From: Pedobacter quisquiliarum
Lineage (GTDB): Bacteria; Bacteroidota; Bacteroidia; Sphingobacteriales; Sphingobacteriaceae
NCBI RefSeq assembly: GCF_014642175.1
Contig: NZ_BMIL01000007.1
Coordinates: 229,502-293,501 of the forward strand
Length of the DNA: 64,000 nt
Direction of reading: 5' to 3'
In this document: piece by piece, positions 8,916 through 18,828 of the stretch
Layout of the letters: each line of letters opens with the position of its first letter
Numbering within the stretch: the first letter of the stretch is position 1
Translations under genes and position numbers: made by a program
The notes under the pieces: generated by a model
What the model was told of the DNA's origin: nothing
Seen by the model: only the letters and a program-made list of their open reading frames with translations
Databases searched by the model: none

Positions 8916-11900
8916 TTAAAAGCCAACACTTACACCTAGTAGAAACTGACGAGGGTTTGGATAGATACCGCGGTCAACACCAAGCGCTGAGTAAGTCTCA
9001 GATTCAGCACTAACTTCCGGATCTAGTCCAGTGTAGTTTGTGATTGTAAATACGTTTGTTGTGCTAGCATAAACTCTGAATTTGCTGATACCCCACTTAG
9101 AACCAAACACTTTTTCTGCTGGAATGGTATATCCGATCTGAAGGTTTTTCAGGCGGAAGAAGCTTCCGTCTTGTACGTAGTAGCTTGAAGATTCATATTC
9201 GATCTCAGCTGCAGTACCTGTTACAGATGGAATGTTGCTTGCAGTGTTCGTTGGTGTCCATGCGTTTAACAAACGTGTACTTTTTGCACCCTGGAAAGTA
9301 GGGAAGTCAGTAAAGTAGCGATTGGTATCATAAAGATCATTTCCTTGTACACCGTTGAAGAACATTGATACGTCGAAGTTCTTATATGAAGCATTTAGAT
9401 TAAGCGAGTAGTAGAAATCTGGATTTGGGTTACCAATGATTTTTCTGTCTTCAGGCGTAATTGCACCGTCTCCATTGATGTCTCTGAATTTCATACCACC
9501 AACACGTGCATTAGGATAAGAAGGGCTTCCTGCGATATCTGCATCACTTTGGAAAATACCACTTTGCTCATAACCATAGAAAGAGCCGAATGGTGCGCCT
9601 TTCTTCAGGATACTGGTACGCAAGCTTCTGAAAGCACCGTACTGTAGTTGATCAACACCAGGTGCGATTTCTTCCAGTTTGTTTACGTTTTTAGAGAAGT
9701 TTACACCAAGGTCAAAAGTGAAAGGACTATCATTGTTTCTACCATAGTGGTAGTTCAAGTTAACCTCCACACCTTTGTTGCTCATATCACCCACATTTCG
9801 GTAAGGTGAGTTACCCAAACCAACTGCTGTTGAAGGCAACTGAACCGGGAATAACATGTCTTTAGTTTTTCTGTTATACCAGTCAACCGATCCATCAATT
9901 GCTGAAGAAAATAAGGTAAAGTCTAAACCAACGTTTAATGACGTTACAGATTCCCATTTGATTTCAGGGTTAGCATAAGCATTCTGCCATACACCGGTAA
10001 CAACACCGTTTCCACCAAGAAGTGGGTAAGCAGATGTTAACAGACCTTGTTGGTAGCGGCTCAGGTATTGGTTAACCGGAATTCTCTGGTTACCAGTACC
10101 ACCGTAACCTGCGCGGAATTTCAAGTCATTTAACCAGCTCACTTTGTTCTTTAGGAAGTCTTCTTCTGAAACCCTCCATGCGATACTACCAGCTGGGAAA
10201 GCACCATATTTGTTATCCGGACCAAAGTTGGATGAACCATCTCTACGAATGGTAACACTTGCCAAGTAACGGTCGTTGAACGAGTAATCTGCTCTTGCGA
10301 ATAGCGAGAACAGGGAACCTGCACTACCAGAACTTCCGTTGCTGATGTTCGCTGTACCTACATTCAGGTAATAGTAATCCATGTCACCTAGAACGAAGAA
10401 GTCGTTACGACCACCAGTTAATGAGCGGCTTTTATTCTGGATTGCCTCAGTACCTGCTAATAAAGTCAAATTGTGTTTCTCAGCAAATGTAGTTCTGTAA
10501 GTCAAGGTGTTTGTCCAGGTCCACTCGCTATTGAATCCTTGCGTTTCGCTCAAGTTGTTTGAGCTGTTACCTTCAGAGAATTCAGGGTTTGGATAACGCA
10601 TGCTAATGTTGTTGTAGTTCTCATAGCGTAAACCAAAGTTAGTTCTCAAGGTCAAACCTTTAACAATGTCTAGTTCTGCAAAGGCATTACCAAAGAAGAA
10701 GTTGCTTTTGTTAAGGTTGTCTTTTCCACGGTATAAGAAAGCAAGTGGGTTTTCAGCATTACCTAAACCGCTACCTTTACTACCTGCGAAATTGCCTTGG
10801 ATGTCATATACCGGAACGATGGTCGGCATACGGTATGCCCATCCAATCGCACTACCTTCATCCTGGTAATCTCCGGAAACGTTCGGATTTACACCGAAAC
10901 CGAATCCTTCAGAGTAGCTATAAGAAAGGTTTTCACCAAAACGTAACTTTTTGTCAAGTGCCGAAACGCTTGTGTTGGCACGGGTGTTGTATCTCTTGAA
11001 GCCAGTATATTTAATAATACCTTTCTGGTCAAGATATCCAGCTGAAAAGCTGTATGTTGAATTTTCGCCACCACCTGAAGCCGACACCTGATAATTTTGA
11101 GTTGGTGCATTTTCAGTGATTTCTTCAAACCAGTTTGTACCCTGTTGGTTAGCTCTTGTAATTTGATAGAAGCTGTTCGGGTCGTTAGAATATAAATACT
11201 TAGAAGGATCTGCATCTGCTGGCGTAACATTTAAGCCAAAGATATTACCTGCACGCAAATATTCCGGAAGCACTGGTGTAGCACCAGTGCCGTAGTTGGT
11301 TGCATTAGGGAAAGCCTGTGCATACTGAATCGGACTCAGGAACTCAGGGAAAGTGTTTTTCCGAGGTGTCTGCGTACCATAGTAAGCGTCTAAAGTAACT
11401 TTAGGCGGCCCTTGGATACCTTTTCTGGTAGTGATGATCACAACCCCGTTGTTTGCACGTGAACCGTAGATTGACGCCGCAGATGCATCTTTCAAAATCT
11501 GCATACTTTCAATGTCGTTCTGGTTCAACCAGCTTAGTTTACCTTCATAAGGAACACCATCAACTACGTAAAGTGGATCGTTGTTGTTAATTGTAGTTAC
11601 ACCACGAACACGAATTTGAGGTGTAGAACCTGGCGCACCGTCTACAACGATCTGAACACCTGGGGCCTTACCCTGCAAAGCTTCAACCGCACTTGCTGCT
11701 GGTTGAGACTTTAGCTGTGCTACGTCTACTACCGCAACCGCGCCAGTTAAATCCTTCTTACGCTGACTAGTATAACCAGTTACAACAATTTCATTTAAGT
11801 TATTGTCCTCTTGTTTCAGGGCAATGTTAACGGTTGTCCGCGAGCCTACCGTTACTTCTGTAGATTGATAACCAACAAAGGAAATTACAAGGACGTCGCT

Positions 11901-12116
11901 AGGACTTGCTGAAATAGCGAAAGCACCATTCCCGTCGGTCATGGTGCCTTGTGCGGAATTTTTAATTTTAATGGAAGCACCGGGTATCGGTGACTGGTCA
12001 TCACTGCTGGTAACTCTACCGGTGATTCTGACTTGTGCATGCAACCCTAAAGACAGGAGCATGCAGGTAAGTAAAAGAAAGATCTTTCTTTTAGAACTTA
12101 GTAAATTTTTAAACAT
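8916..12116 (-). CDS. SusC/RagA-family TonB-dependent outer-membrane transporter
   Basis: A 1066-residue beta-barrel transporter. After the signal peptide (to about residue 27, GLHAQ) comes a carboxypeptidase-regulatory-like domain (ITGRVTSSDDQSPIPGAS). The TonB-box region is NEIVVTGYTSQRKKDLTGA, and the plug carries QIRVRGVTTINNNDPLYVVDG and YGSRANNGVVIITT. The barrel ends in LLGVSVGF with a terminal aromatic residue. It imports oligomers bound by its SusD partner using TonB energy. It is transcribed divergently from a second susC; its start is preceded by two direct repeats at 12122-12152. Confidence 0.95.
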   Translation of the reverse strand: MFKNLLSSKRKIFLLLTCMLLSLGLHAQVRITGRVTSSDDQSPIPGASIKIKNSAQGTMTDGNGAFAISASPSDVLVISFVGYQSTEVTVGSRTTVNIALKQEDNNLNEIVVTGYTSQRKKDLTGAVAVVDVAQLKSQPAASAVEALQGKAPGVQIVVDGAPGSTPQIRVRGVTTINNNDPLYVVDGVPYEGKLSWLNQNDIESMQILKDASAASIYGSRANNGVVIITTRKGIQGPPKVTLDAYYGTQTPRKNTFPEFLSPIQYAQAFPNATNYGTGATPVLPEYLRAGNIFGLNVTPADADPSKYLYSNDPNSFYQITRANQQGTNWFEEITENAPTQNYQVSASGGGENSTYSFSAGYLDQKGIIKYTGFKRYNTRANTSVSALDKKLRFGENLSYSYSEGFGFGVNPNVSGDYQDEGSAIGWAYRMPTIVPVYDIQGNFAGSKGSGLGNAENPLAFLYRGKDNLNKSNFFFGNAFAELDIVKGLTLRTNFGLRYENYNNISMRYPNPEFSEGNSSNNLSETQGFNSEWTWTNTLTYRTTFAEKHNLTLLAGTEAIQNKSRSLTGGRNDFFVLGDMDYYYLNVGTANISNGSSGSAGSLFSLFARADYSFNDRYLASVTIRRDGSSNFGPDNKYGAFPAGSIAWRVSEEDFLKNKVSWLNDLKFRAGYGGTGNQRIPVNQYLSRYQQGLLTSAYPLLGGNGVVTGVWQNAYANPEIKWESVTSLNVGLDFTLFSSAIDGSVDWYNRKTKDMLFPVQLPSTAVGLGNSPYRNVGDMSNKGVEVNLNYHYGRNNDSPFTFDLGVNFSKNVNKLEEIAPGVDQLQYGAFRSLRTSILKKGAPFGSFYGYEQSGIFQSDADIAGSPSYPNARVGGMKFRDINGDGAITPEDRKIIGNPNPDFYYSLNLNASYKNFDVSMFFNGVQGNDLYDTNRYFTDFPTFQGAKSTRLLNAWTPTNTASNIPSVTGTAAEIEYESSSYYVQDGSFFRLKNLQIGYTIPAEKVFGSKWGISKFRVYASTTNVFTITNYTGLDPEVSAESETYSALGVDRGIYPNPRQFLLGVSVGF

Positions 12117-12462
12117 ACAATATTTGGTTAGTTGGTGAATTAATTTGGTTAGAAAAGGGCTTCTTTACATATGCTAAAAATTAAGGGTTAGAAATTCAAT
12201 TATCTGTTACTTAAACATTATTTAAAACTAAGGAATAATGCATCAATTTTCCAAGACATTCTAGCAATATTTTTACAATCTGTGTAAATACGAGAAACTA
12301 ATGTGAAAATACCTCGTCATTCCGCCAAAAATATATTGTAAATATCTTTTAAACCCTATATTGCTTGCAATAAAGTTAATTGAAAATTCTAAGCATCTTT
12401 TGCTCTTATGTGATGAATATTCAACCATTTGCAATTTTATTAAACAACCAAATATAACAACT
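12117..12462. promoter_or_regulatory. Divergent control region between two susC genes
   Basis: This AT-rich stretch without a convincing gene must hold the promoters of both susCD operons. No clear TTG-N19-TAnnTTTG promoter was found on either strand. Weak -7-like boxes such as TATCTTTT near 12344 exist. Both susC leaders share AACCAAATAT just before the start codons. Confidence 0.5.
12122..12152. repeat. Ten-base direct repeat in the susC leader
   Basis: ATTTGGTTAG occurs at 12122-12131 and again at 12143-12152, a spacing of 21 bases (two helical turns). On the minus strand it reads CTAACCAAAT twice, the second copy ending five bases before the ATG of the susC gene at 12116. It could be a protein-binding site or a translational control element. 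Confidence 0.55.
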
Positions 12463-15400
12463 ATGAACAGAGCTCTACCTCCTGGAAACGGAGGCATCTT
12501 CTATGATGCCTTTTGTTTCTCTAAGTTTAACAAACTTATCCTTTGCTGCTTTTTGTTAGTCTTTATCAACGCAGCCGCCTTCGCCCAAACGCTCATCCGC
12601 GGTACTGTAAAAGATAACGAAAACAACACCCTCGCCGGCGCTACGGTATCAGCGGTAGGCGCAAACGTAAAGGTCCTCACAGATGCTGAAGGCCGATTCG
12701 CCATTACCGTACCCACAACAGTCACCCAACTTGCCTTTAGTTATGTGGGTCTTGAAACACAAACGGTACCCATCAACAGCAGAACCAGTATCAATGTCGC
12801 ACTTGCCGGATCAACAGATCTCGACGTGGTTACGGTTGTAGGGTATGGTTCGGTTCGAAAGAGCGACCTGACCGGTGCCGCAACTACTGTAGGCGCTAAG
12901 GACTTCAACAAGGGTCCACTAAATGCACCTGATCAACTGATCCAGGGTAAAGTTGCCGGTGTGCAAATGATCAACAACAGCGGTCAGCCTGGTGGATCGA
13001 CTACCGTGCGTATCCGTGGTAATACCGCTATGACCGGTTCCGGTCAGCCATTGTACGTGGTAGATGGTGTTGCATTAGACAACCGGTCTGCCCGTCCTTC
13101 GGCGAGTGGGGGTGTTGGTAATGCTCCAGGTGGTAACCCGCTGAACTTTATCAACCCTGCCGACATCGCGAGCATGGAAGTGCTAAAAGATGCATCTGCT
13201 ACAGCAATCTACGGATCCCGGGCTGCTTATGGTGTTGTACTCATCACCACAAAACGCGGTCAAAGTGGCGCAACTAAAATTGATGTGTCGGCTTCTGCTG
13301 GTGTAAGCAACATGGCGCGCAAAATTGATGTGCTTGATGGTGATCAGTATCGCCAGGCACTTGCCCGTTATGATGTGGAGCAATTTGATTTCGGTGGCAG
13401 CGTTGATGCCATAGACGAAATTACCAGAACCGCTTACAACCAGAATTATTCTATTGGCCTAAGCGGCGGTAGTCAGGATAACACCTACCGTGCATCCTTC
13501 GGCTACCAGGATCAGCAAGGTATCATCCGCAAAACCGACTTCACCAAATACAGTGGTTCCTTCAACGGTAACTTCAAATTCCTGGAGAGTAAAAAGCTTG
13601 GACTAGATGTCGGCTTAATCACCAGTCAATATCTGGAGAACATTGCGCCGATTACAACAGATGCAGGTTTCCGTGGAAGTTTAATCAGCCAGGCACTTTC
13701 CTGGAACCCAACCAGACCATTCCGCAATCCCGATGGATCATTATTCATTGAGCCGCTTTCTTCAATTGTGAATCCACTTGCAATGTCTGAAGCATCAAGC
13801 GATAAATCTAAAGTTTCGACCATCCTGGGTAGTGTATCACCTTACTACAAAATTACGGACTGGTTAGAATACCGCATGCTTGCAAGTATCAACTATAGTA
13901 CAGGTATCAGAAGAGCTTCAACACGTAGCTATTTAAACCTACCTGGCATTGAAGCCAATGGTGCTTTCCTTGGTGGATACGGTAGCTATGCAAACTCCGA
14001 ACTCGTTACGCAGCAGTTTACAAATACCTTAAACTTTAACAAGGAGATCGCAAGCAAACTAAACCTGAACGCGGTTTTAGGTTATGAATACACCAACTAT
14101 ATTAATAAAGGTATCACCAGCACAGCCAGAGGTTTTGGCGCCATCGATGTAGATTATACCGACATCATGCAAGCGACAGCTCCCGCGAACAGAACCCTTA
14201 GCTCATTTAACGATCCAACCACCCAGTTGCAATCTTATTTTGCAAGGGCGATTTTCAACTACGCAGATAAATACCTGTTAACCGCAACATTCCGTGCGGA
14301 TGGTTCAACCAAGTTTGGCTCTGATAACCGCTATGGTTACTTCCCATCTTTCTCTGCAGCATGGAACATCAAGAACGAAAGCTTCCTGACTGACGTTGCC
14401 TGGATCAATCAATTGAAAGTACGTGCAGGTTACGGCTTAACCGGTAACCAGGAGTTTCCTTCAGGTTCTGCACAACAACGTTACAACATCAACTTCGCCA
14501 ATGGTGCACCATCTTTCACTGGTGTTAACAACGAGAATAAAAAGCTAAAATGGCAATCTGACAAGCAGATCAACGTTGGTGCTGACTTTACCTTGTTCAA
14601 CAATAAGCTATCGGGTTCGGTAGATTACTTCAAGAAAGTAACCACGGATCTACTTTTCCCTCAAATCCCATTTGTACCAGCAAACCCTGGTGTAGCCATC
14701 ACATGGCAGAACTTACCGGGTGAAATCACCAACAAAGGTGTGGAACTTGCTTTAAACGGTGCAATCATTGAAAGAGAAGACATCTCCTGGTCTCTAGGTG
14801 GAAATGCAACCTTCCTGAAAAATCAGGTTGACAACATCACCGGTAGAATTAACACCGGTGCATTAAGCGGTCAAGGACTAAGTGATGTAACGGTTGAAGT
14901 TGTTCAAAGCGGCCTGCCACTTTTTGCAATGCTAACCAGACAATTCAATGGTCTTGATGCGAATGGGTTTTCAACTTATACAGATGAAGGTTTTACCTAT
15001 TATTACGTAGGTAATCCAAACCCGAAAGTAATCCTGGGCTTAACCACTAATTTCAGATACAAAAACGTTTCTTTAACTGCAAACTTTAACGGTTCCCTGG
15101 GTCAGGATATCTACAACAATACTGCAAACTCTGTATTGCCAATCTCCAACCTTGGTACTGGTAAAAATGTGGCCAGTGATCTGCTGAATTCGTCAATTCA
15201 GGAATCGCTTGCCAACCCGATTGCGGCATCATCACGTTACATTGAGAAAGGTGATTACCTGAAACTTGCAAATGCAACCATCAACTACACAATCGGAAAT
15301 ATTGGTAAATCCATCAAAGGGCTGAACGTATTTGTTAACGGACAGAACCTTTTTGTAATCACTAAATTCAAGGGCTTTGATCCGGAAGTGAATGTGGATA

Positions 15401-15492
15401 AAAGTGTAAACGGCGTACCTTCAGCTGGTATCGAGTACATTTCTTATCCAACTGCAAGAACCTTCAACTTCGGACTGAACTTTTCACTATAA
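12463..15492 (+). CDS. SusC/RagA-family TonB-dependent outer-membrane transporter
   Basis: The ATG at 12463 gives 1009 residues; an upstream in-frame TTG at 12361 was rejected because it would put 34 unrelated residues before the signal peptide. The signal region is KLILCCFLLVFINAAAFAQ, preceded by an unusually long polar N-region of about 24 residues. The regulatory-like domain follows (IRGTVKDNENNTLAGATVS), then the TonB-box region VVTVVGYGSVRKSDLTGA, the plug (TTVRIRGNTAMTGSGQPLYV, YGSRAAYGVVLITT) and a barrel ending FGLNFSL. It pairs with the SusD protein encoded 17 bases downstream. The substrate is unknown. Two mutually exclusive hairpins lie in codons 6-16. Confidence 0.93.
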   Translation: MNRALPPGNGGIFYDAFCFSKFNKLILCCFLLVFINAAAFAQTLIRGTVKDNENNTLAGATVSAVGANVKVLTDAEGRFAITVPTTVTQLAFSYVGLETQTVPINSRTSINVALAGSTDLDVVTVVGYGSVRKSDLTGAATTVGAKDFNKGPLNAPDQLIQGKVAGVQMINNSGQPGGSTTVRIRGNTAMTGSGQPLYVVDGVALDNRSARPSASGGVGNAPGGNPLNFINPADIASMEVLKDASATAIYGSRAAYGVVLITTKRGQSGATKIDVSASAGVSNMARKIDVLDGDQYRQALARYDVEQFDFGGSVDAIDEITRTAYNQNYSIGLSGGSQDNTYRASFGYQDQQGIIRKTDFTKYSGSFNGNFKFLESKKLGLDVGLITSQYLENIAPITTDAGFRGSLISQALSWNPTRPFRNPDGSLFIEPLSSIVNPLAMSEASSDKSKVSTILGSVSPYYKITDWLEYRMLASINYSTGIRRASTRSYLNLPGIEANGAFLGGYGSYANSELVTQQFTNTLNFNKEIASKLNLNAVLGYEYTNYINKGITSTARGFGAIDVDYTDIMQATAPANRTLSSFNDPTTQLQSYFARAIFNYADKYLLTATFRADGSTKFGSDNRYGYFPSFSAAWNIKNESFLTDVAWINQLKVRAGYGLTGNQEFPSGSAQQRYNINFANGAPSFTGVNNENKKLKWQSDKQINVGADFTLFNNKLSGSVDYFKKVTTDLLFPQIPFVPANPGVAITWQNLPGEITNKGVELALNGAIIEREDISWSLGGNATFLKNQVDNITGRINTGALSGQGLSDVTVEVVQSGLPLFAMLTRQFNGLDANGFSTYTDEGFTYYYVGNPNPKVILGLTTNFRYKNVSLTANFNGSLGQDIYNNTANSVLPISNLGTGKNVASDLLNSSIQESLANPIAASSRYIEKGDYLKLANATINYTIGNIGKSIKGLNVFVNGQNLFVITKFKGFDPEVNVDKSVNGVPSAGIEYISYPTARTFNFGLNFSL
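12478..12510 (+). promoter_or_regulatory. Overlapping alternative hairpins at the start of susC
   Basis: CCTCC (12478-12482) can pair with GGAGG (12490-12494), while GGCATC (12493-12498) can pair with GATGCC (12505-12510). The two stems share bases 12493-12494, so only one can form fully. The second is followed by TTTTGTTTCT. The arrangement resembles an attenuator placed inside the coding region, but no effector is evident. Confidence 0.3.
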
Positions 15493-15509
15493 TATAATTT
15501 TAACAGCAT

Positions 15510-17021
15510 ATGAGAACGAAATATATAACAGCTTTTGTTGCATTAGCGCTATTTGCAACAGGTTGTACCAAGCTTGATGAAAACCTAAATGGCCAGATCG
15601 GTAACACCGGCGTGTCCTCCGGAAACGTTGCCGCACTACTAAACGCAAGTTACACCGCCATGCGAAGCCCATATCAGGGCACATACGGCTGGTGGGCGCT
15701 GCAGGAGTTCCCGACAGATGAAGCCATTGCACCAACCAGGGCTGGTGACTGGGATGATAATGGTGCCTGGAGAGCATTGCACCTTCACCGTTGGGCTACC
15801 GATCACCCGAGGATCTCTAACGTATTCAGAGACCTCAACAGTGTGAGTTTTGTAACCACCAACCTTTTCCAGTTCAACCCTACACCAGTTCAGGCTGCAG
15901 AAGCACGTTTTCTGCGCGCCATGGCACAATTCTCCATCTTAGACGGCTGGAACCAGGTTCCCTACCGCGAACCTGGGGAAGACGTAACACAGCCTTCAAA
16001 AGTAAGACAGGCACCAGAAGCGCTGGATTACATCATTGCGGAGCTTAACGCGATCTTACCCGATCTACCTAACGGCCCGAATTACCAGGCGAACAAAGAT
16101 GCCGCACGCGTCTTGCTGATGAAATGCTACTTAAATAAAGGTGCTTTTCTAAATCGTCAAACGCCAACCTTCGACGCTGCAGATATGAACCAGGTAATTA
16201 CCCTTGCTGATCAGATCATCAACACGGGTAAGTATACCTTATCTGCCAACTACTTCGACAACTTTGCGCCGAACAATGATGCCCTTTCAAAAGAAAACAT
16301 CTTTACTGCTCAAAACCTTGGCGGTTCTGATGCCGGAGGTGTAAACAGTACCTGGATTGCCGGTCTGCACTATAATCAAAGACCAGGGGGCAACAATGGT
16401 TTCGCAACCTTGTCAGACTTCTACAACAAGTTTGAAGCAAATGATCAGCGCCGTGGCGTCGCTTATCCAGGCGTAACCAATCAGGCAGGTGTTAGGGCCG
16501 GATTCCTTGTAGGTCAGCAGACCGATCAGACGGGTGCGATATTAAAAGATCGTAGGGGCAATAACCTGATCTTTACACCTGAAGTGAGCATCATTGAAAG
16601 AGATCCAAACCACTTGGAAGTTGCAGGTATTCGCGTAATCAAGTATCCTGTAGATTATACCAACCTGGCTACCGGTATTGCTGAAAACGACTGGGTGTAT
16701 TTCCGCTATGCCGATGTACTTCTAATGAAAGCAGAAGCGCTGTTAAGAACATCCCAGAATGGACCGGCACTTACCCTGGTTAACGGACTTCGTACGGTTC
16801 GTGGTGCTACACCACTTGCGAGCTTAACTTTAGCAAACCTACTAGATGAACGTGGACGTGAGTTTTACTGGGAAGGTATGAGACGCCAGGACTTAATTCG
16901 CTTTGGCCAATTCTTAACACCTACACAAGAAAAGAAAGTTGACGATCCTAAATACCTGTTGTTCCCAATTCCGAACAACCAGGTAACCAATACCAATCTG
17001 GTGCAAAATCCAGGTTACTAG
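15510..17021 (+). CDS. SusD/RagB-family outer-membrane lipoprotein
   Basis: A 503-residue lipoprotein with lipobox LFATGC (Cys19). Helical repeat segments include AAEARFLRAMAQFSILDGWNQ, and the C-terminal part has YFRYADVLLMKAEALLR, DERGREFYWEGMRRQDLIRFG and the terminal VQNPGY. It is the partner of the SusC encoded just upstream and ends at a strong terminator, so the operon seems to hold only susC and susD. It is shorter than the SusD at 7177-8898 and belongs to a different subgroup, so the two pairs probably bind different ligands. Confidence 0.94.
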   Translation: MRTKYITAFVALALFATGCTKLDENLNGQIGNTGVSSGNVAALLNASYTAMRSPYQGTYGWWALQEFPTDEAIAPTRAGDWDDNGAWRALHLHRWATDHPRISNVFRDLNSVSFVTTNLFQFNPTPVQAAEARFLRAMAQFSILDGWNQVPYREPGEDVTQPSKVRQAPEALDYIIAELNAILPDLPNGPNYQANKDAARVLLMKCYLNKGAFLNRQTPTFDAADMNQVITLADQIINTGKYTLSANYFDNFAPNNDALSKENIFTAQNLGGSDAGGVNSTWIAGLHYNQRPGGNNGFATLSDFYNKFEANDQRRGVAYPGVTNQAGVRAGFLVGQQTDQTGAILKDRRGNNLIFTPEVSIIERDPNHLEVAGIRVIKYPVDYTNLATGIAENDWVYFRYADVLLMKAEALLRTSQNGPALTLVNGLRTVRGATPLASLTLANLLDERGREFYWEGMRRQDLIRFGQFLTPTQEKKVDDPKYLLFPIPNNQVTNTNLVQNPGY

Positions 17022-17040
17022 TAGAACTTCTTAATAATAA

Positions 17041-17070
17041 GGCCGGGCATAATAAAATGCCCGGCCTTTT
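17041..17070 (+). terminator. Rho-independent terminator after the second susCD operon
   Basis: A perfect 10-bp stem, GGCCGGGCAT (17041-17050) with ATGCCCGGCC (17057-17066), is followed by TTTT. It ends the two-gene operon. Confidence 0.9.
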
Positions 17071-17096
17071 CATTTAGTATAAATGCCTGCTTTTTT

Positions 17097-17104
17097 TACC
17101 TTTG
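17097..17104 (+). promoter_or_regulatory. Promoter -7 box for the threonine dehydrogenase gene
   Basis: TACCTTTG matches the Bacteroidota -7 consensus TAnnTTTG and lies 16 bases before the ATG at 17121. The -33 element is weak (TTTAG near 17073). Confidence 0.6.
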
Positions 17105-17120
17105 CCAAAACTTTAATTTA

Positions 17121-18068
17121 ATGCGTGAGAAAATACTTGTTTTAGGCTCCAACGGGCAGATAGGTACTGAACTTGTTACCGCTCTTAGAAAAATTTACGG
17201 CGAAGATTATGTAGTCGCTTGCGACATCCGCCGCCCTGATTATGACATCAAAAATTCAGGTCCATTCGAGTTCGTAAATGTACTGGAACGAGAAACACTC
17301 AACACCATATTTCAGAAGTATAAGCCTACTCAAGTTTATCTCCTTGCAGCATTGCTGTCGGCAACCGGAGAACAAAATCCGAAGCTGGCCTGGGACCTGA
17401 ACATGAATGGCCTGCTGAATGTGCTTGAACTTGCACTCGTTTACAAAACGGCAAAAGTTTACTGGCCAAGTTCCATCGCTGTATTCGGCCCGAACTCGCC
17501 CAAAGTTAATACCCCGCAGTACTGCGTCATGGATCCAAACACCGTCTATGGTATTAGTAAGCTTGCCGGCGAAAGATGGTGCGAATACTACAATCAGAAA
17601 TATGGTCTCGACGTAAGAAGCATTCGCTATCCTGGACTGATCAGCTGGAAAGCTGCGCCGGGAGGAGGTACCACCGACTATGCCATTCACATTTTCCATG
17701 ATGCGCTAAAGAAGAGCAGCTATGCATCTTTCCTGGATGCAGATACAGAACTGCCAATGATGTATATGGATGATGCCATACGGGGTACCATCGAATTGAT
17801 GGACGCGCCTTCAGAATACATCAGCATAAGATCAAGCTACAACTTTGGAGGTGTTAGTTTTACACCTGAAGTCCTCGCAGCAGAAATCAAGAAGCACATT
17901 CCGGATTTTCAACTCAGCTACACCGCTAACGATCCGAGACAACTTATTGCAAACAGCTGGCCGAGCTCAATTGATGATGCTTTCGCAACCAAAGACTGGG
18001 CATGGAAGCCACAGTTCGACCTTGCAAAAATGACCACAGACATGTTGGATAACTTAAAAAACAAATAA
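17121..18068 (+). CDS. L-threonine 3-dehydrogenase, short-chain (SDR) type
   Basis: A 315-residue extended SDR enzyme. It has the NAD-binding motif VLGSNGQIGTEL at the N-terminus, the acidic NAD-ribose contact CDIRRPD, and the catalytic YGISK (Tyr-x3-Lys) followed by LAGERWCEYY. The sequence pattern (PGLISWKAAPGGGTTDYA) fits the NAD-dependent threonine dehydrogenases of Flavobacteriia and Sphingobacteriia rather than sugar epimerases. It would oxidise threonine to 2-amino-3-ketobutyrate, the substrate of the Kbl enzyme encoded at 37456. It has its own promoter and may be read through into the YebC gene 23 bases downstream. Confidence 0.85.
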   Translation: MREKILVLGSNGQIGTELVTALRKIYGEDYVVACDIRRPDYDIKNSGPFEFVNVLERETLNTIFQKYKPTQVYLLAALLSATGEQNPKLAWDLNMNGLLNVLELALVYKTAKVYWPSSIAVFGPNSPKVNTPQYCVMDPNTVYGISKLAGERWCEYYNQKYGLDVRSIRYPGLISWKAAPGGGTTDYAIHIFHDALKKSSYASFLDADTELPMMYMDDAIRGTIELMDAPSEYISIRSSYNFGGVSFTPEVLAAEIKKHIPDFQLSYTANDPRQLIANSWPSSIDDAFATKDWAWKPQFDLAKMTTDMLDNLKNK

Positions 18069-18091
18069 GGTAAAGCCTTAAACAAAATATA

Positions 18092-18817
18092 ATGGGAAGA
18101 GCATTTGAATTCAGAAAAGAAAGAAAATTTAAACGCTGGGCGAAAATGGCTGTCCAGTTTACACGTATAGGTAAAGAGATCGTGATGGCTGTCAAAGATG
18201 GCGGCCCAAGTCCCGATACCAACTCCCGCTTACGTACAGCCATCCAGAACGCAAAGGCCGTTAACATGCCTAAAGACCGTGTTGATGCCGCAATCAAACG
18301 TGCATCAAACAAGGACGAGAACGGTTACGAGGAGCATGTTTATGAGGGGTATGCACAGCATGGTGTAGCCATCCTGATTGAGACGGCTACAGACAATACC
18401 AACAGAACCGTTGCAAACGTGCGCAGCTATTTCAATAAAACTGGCGGTACACTTGGTAAAACAGGTTCCCTGGATTTTATCTTCAACAGGAAGTCGATCT
18501 TTAGATTCGTACCTGGCGAACGCGACCTGGAAGAACTGGAATTTGAATTGATTGATTCAGGTCTTGAGGAACTTTACCTGGAGTCTGATGAAGAAGGAAA
18601 TGATATCGCTGTTGTTCAAACGGCATTTGAGGACTTCGGAAAGATGCAAAAATCACTTGAAGACCTTGGTGTGGAAATGAAAAGCGCGAAATTAGAACGT
18701 ATCGCACTTTCCACTACGCCAATCTCGGAAGAGCAGACAGTGGACGTATTCAAGTTAATTGATAAGCTTGAAGAAGATGATGACGTTCAAGCCGTTTATC
18801 ACAACATGGCTGACTAA
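18092..18817 (+). CDS. YebC/PmpR-family protein
   Basis: A 241-residue protein of the YebC family (PF01709). It has the basic N-terminus MGRAFEFRKERKFKRWAKMA, the core motif GGPSPDTNSRLRTAIQNAKAVNMP and YEGYAQHGVAILIE, and the acidic C-terminal domain ending LEEDDDVQAVYHNMA. Members are cytosolic; some have been reported as DNA-binding regulators and others as ribosome-associated factors that help translation through difficult motifs, so the role is left open. It is the last gene before a bidirectional terminator. Confidence 0.92.
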   Translation: MGRAFEFRKERKFKRWAKMAVQFTRIGKEIVMAVKDGGPSPDTNSRLRTAIQNAKAVNMPKDRVDAAIKRASNKDENGYEEHVYEGYAQHGVAILIETATDNTNRTVANVRSYFNKTGGTLGKTGSLDFIFNRKSIFRFVPGERDLEELEFELIDSGLEELYLESDEEGNDIAVVQTAFEDFGKMQKSLEDLGVEMKSAKLERIALSTTPISEEQTVDVFKLIDKLEEDDDVQAVYHNMAD

Positions 18818-18828
18818 AATACCAGCAA

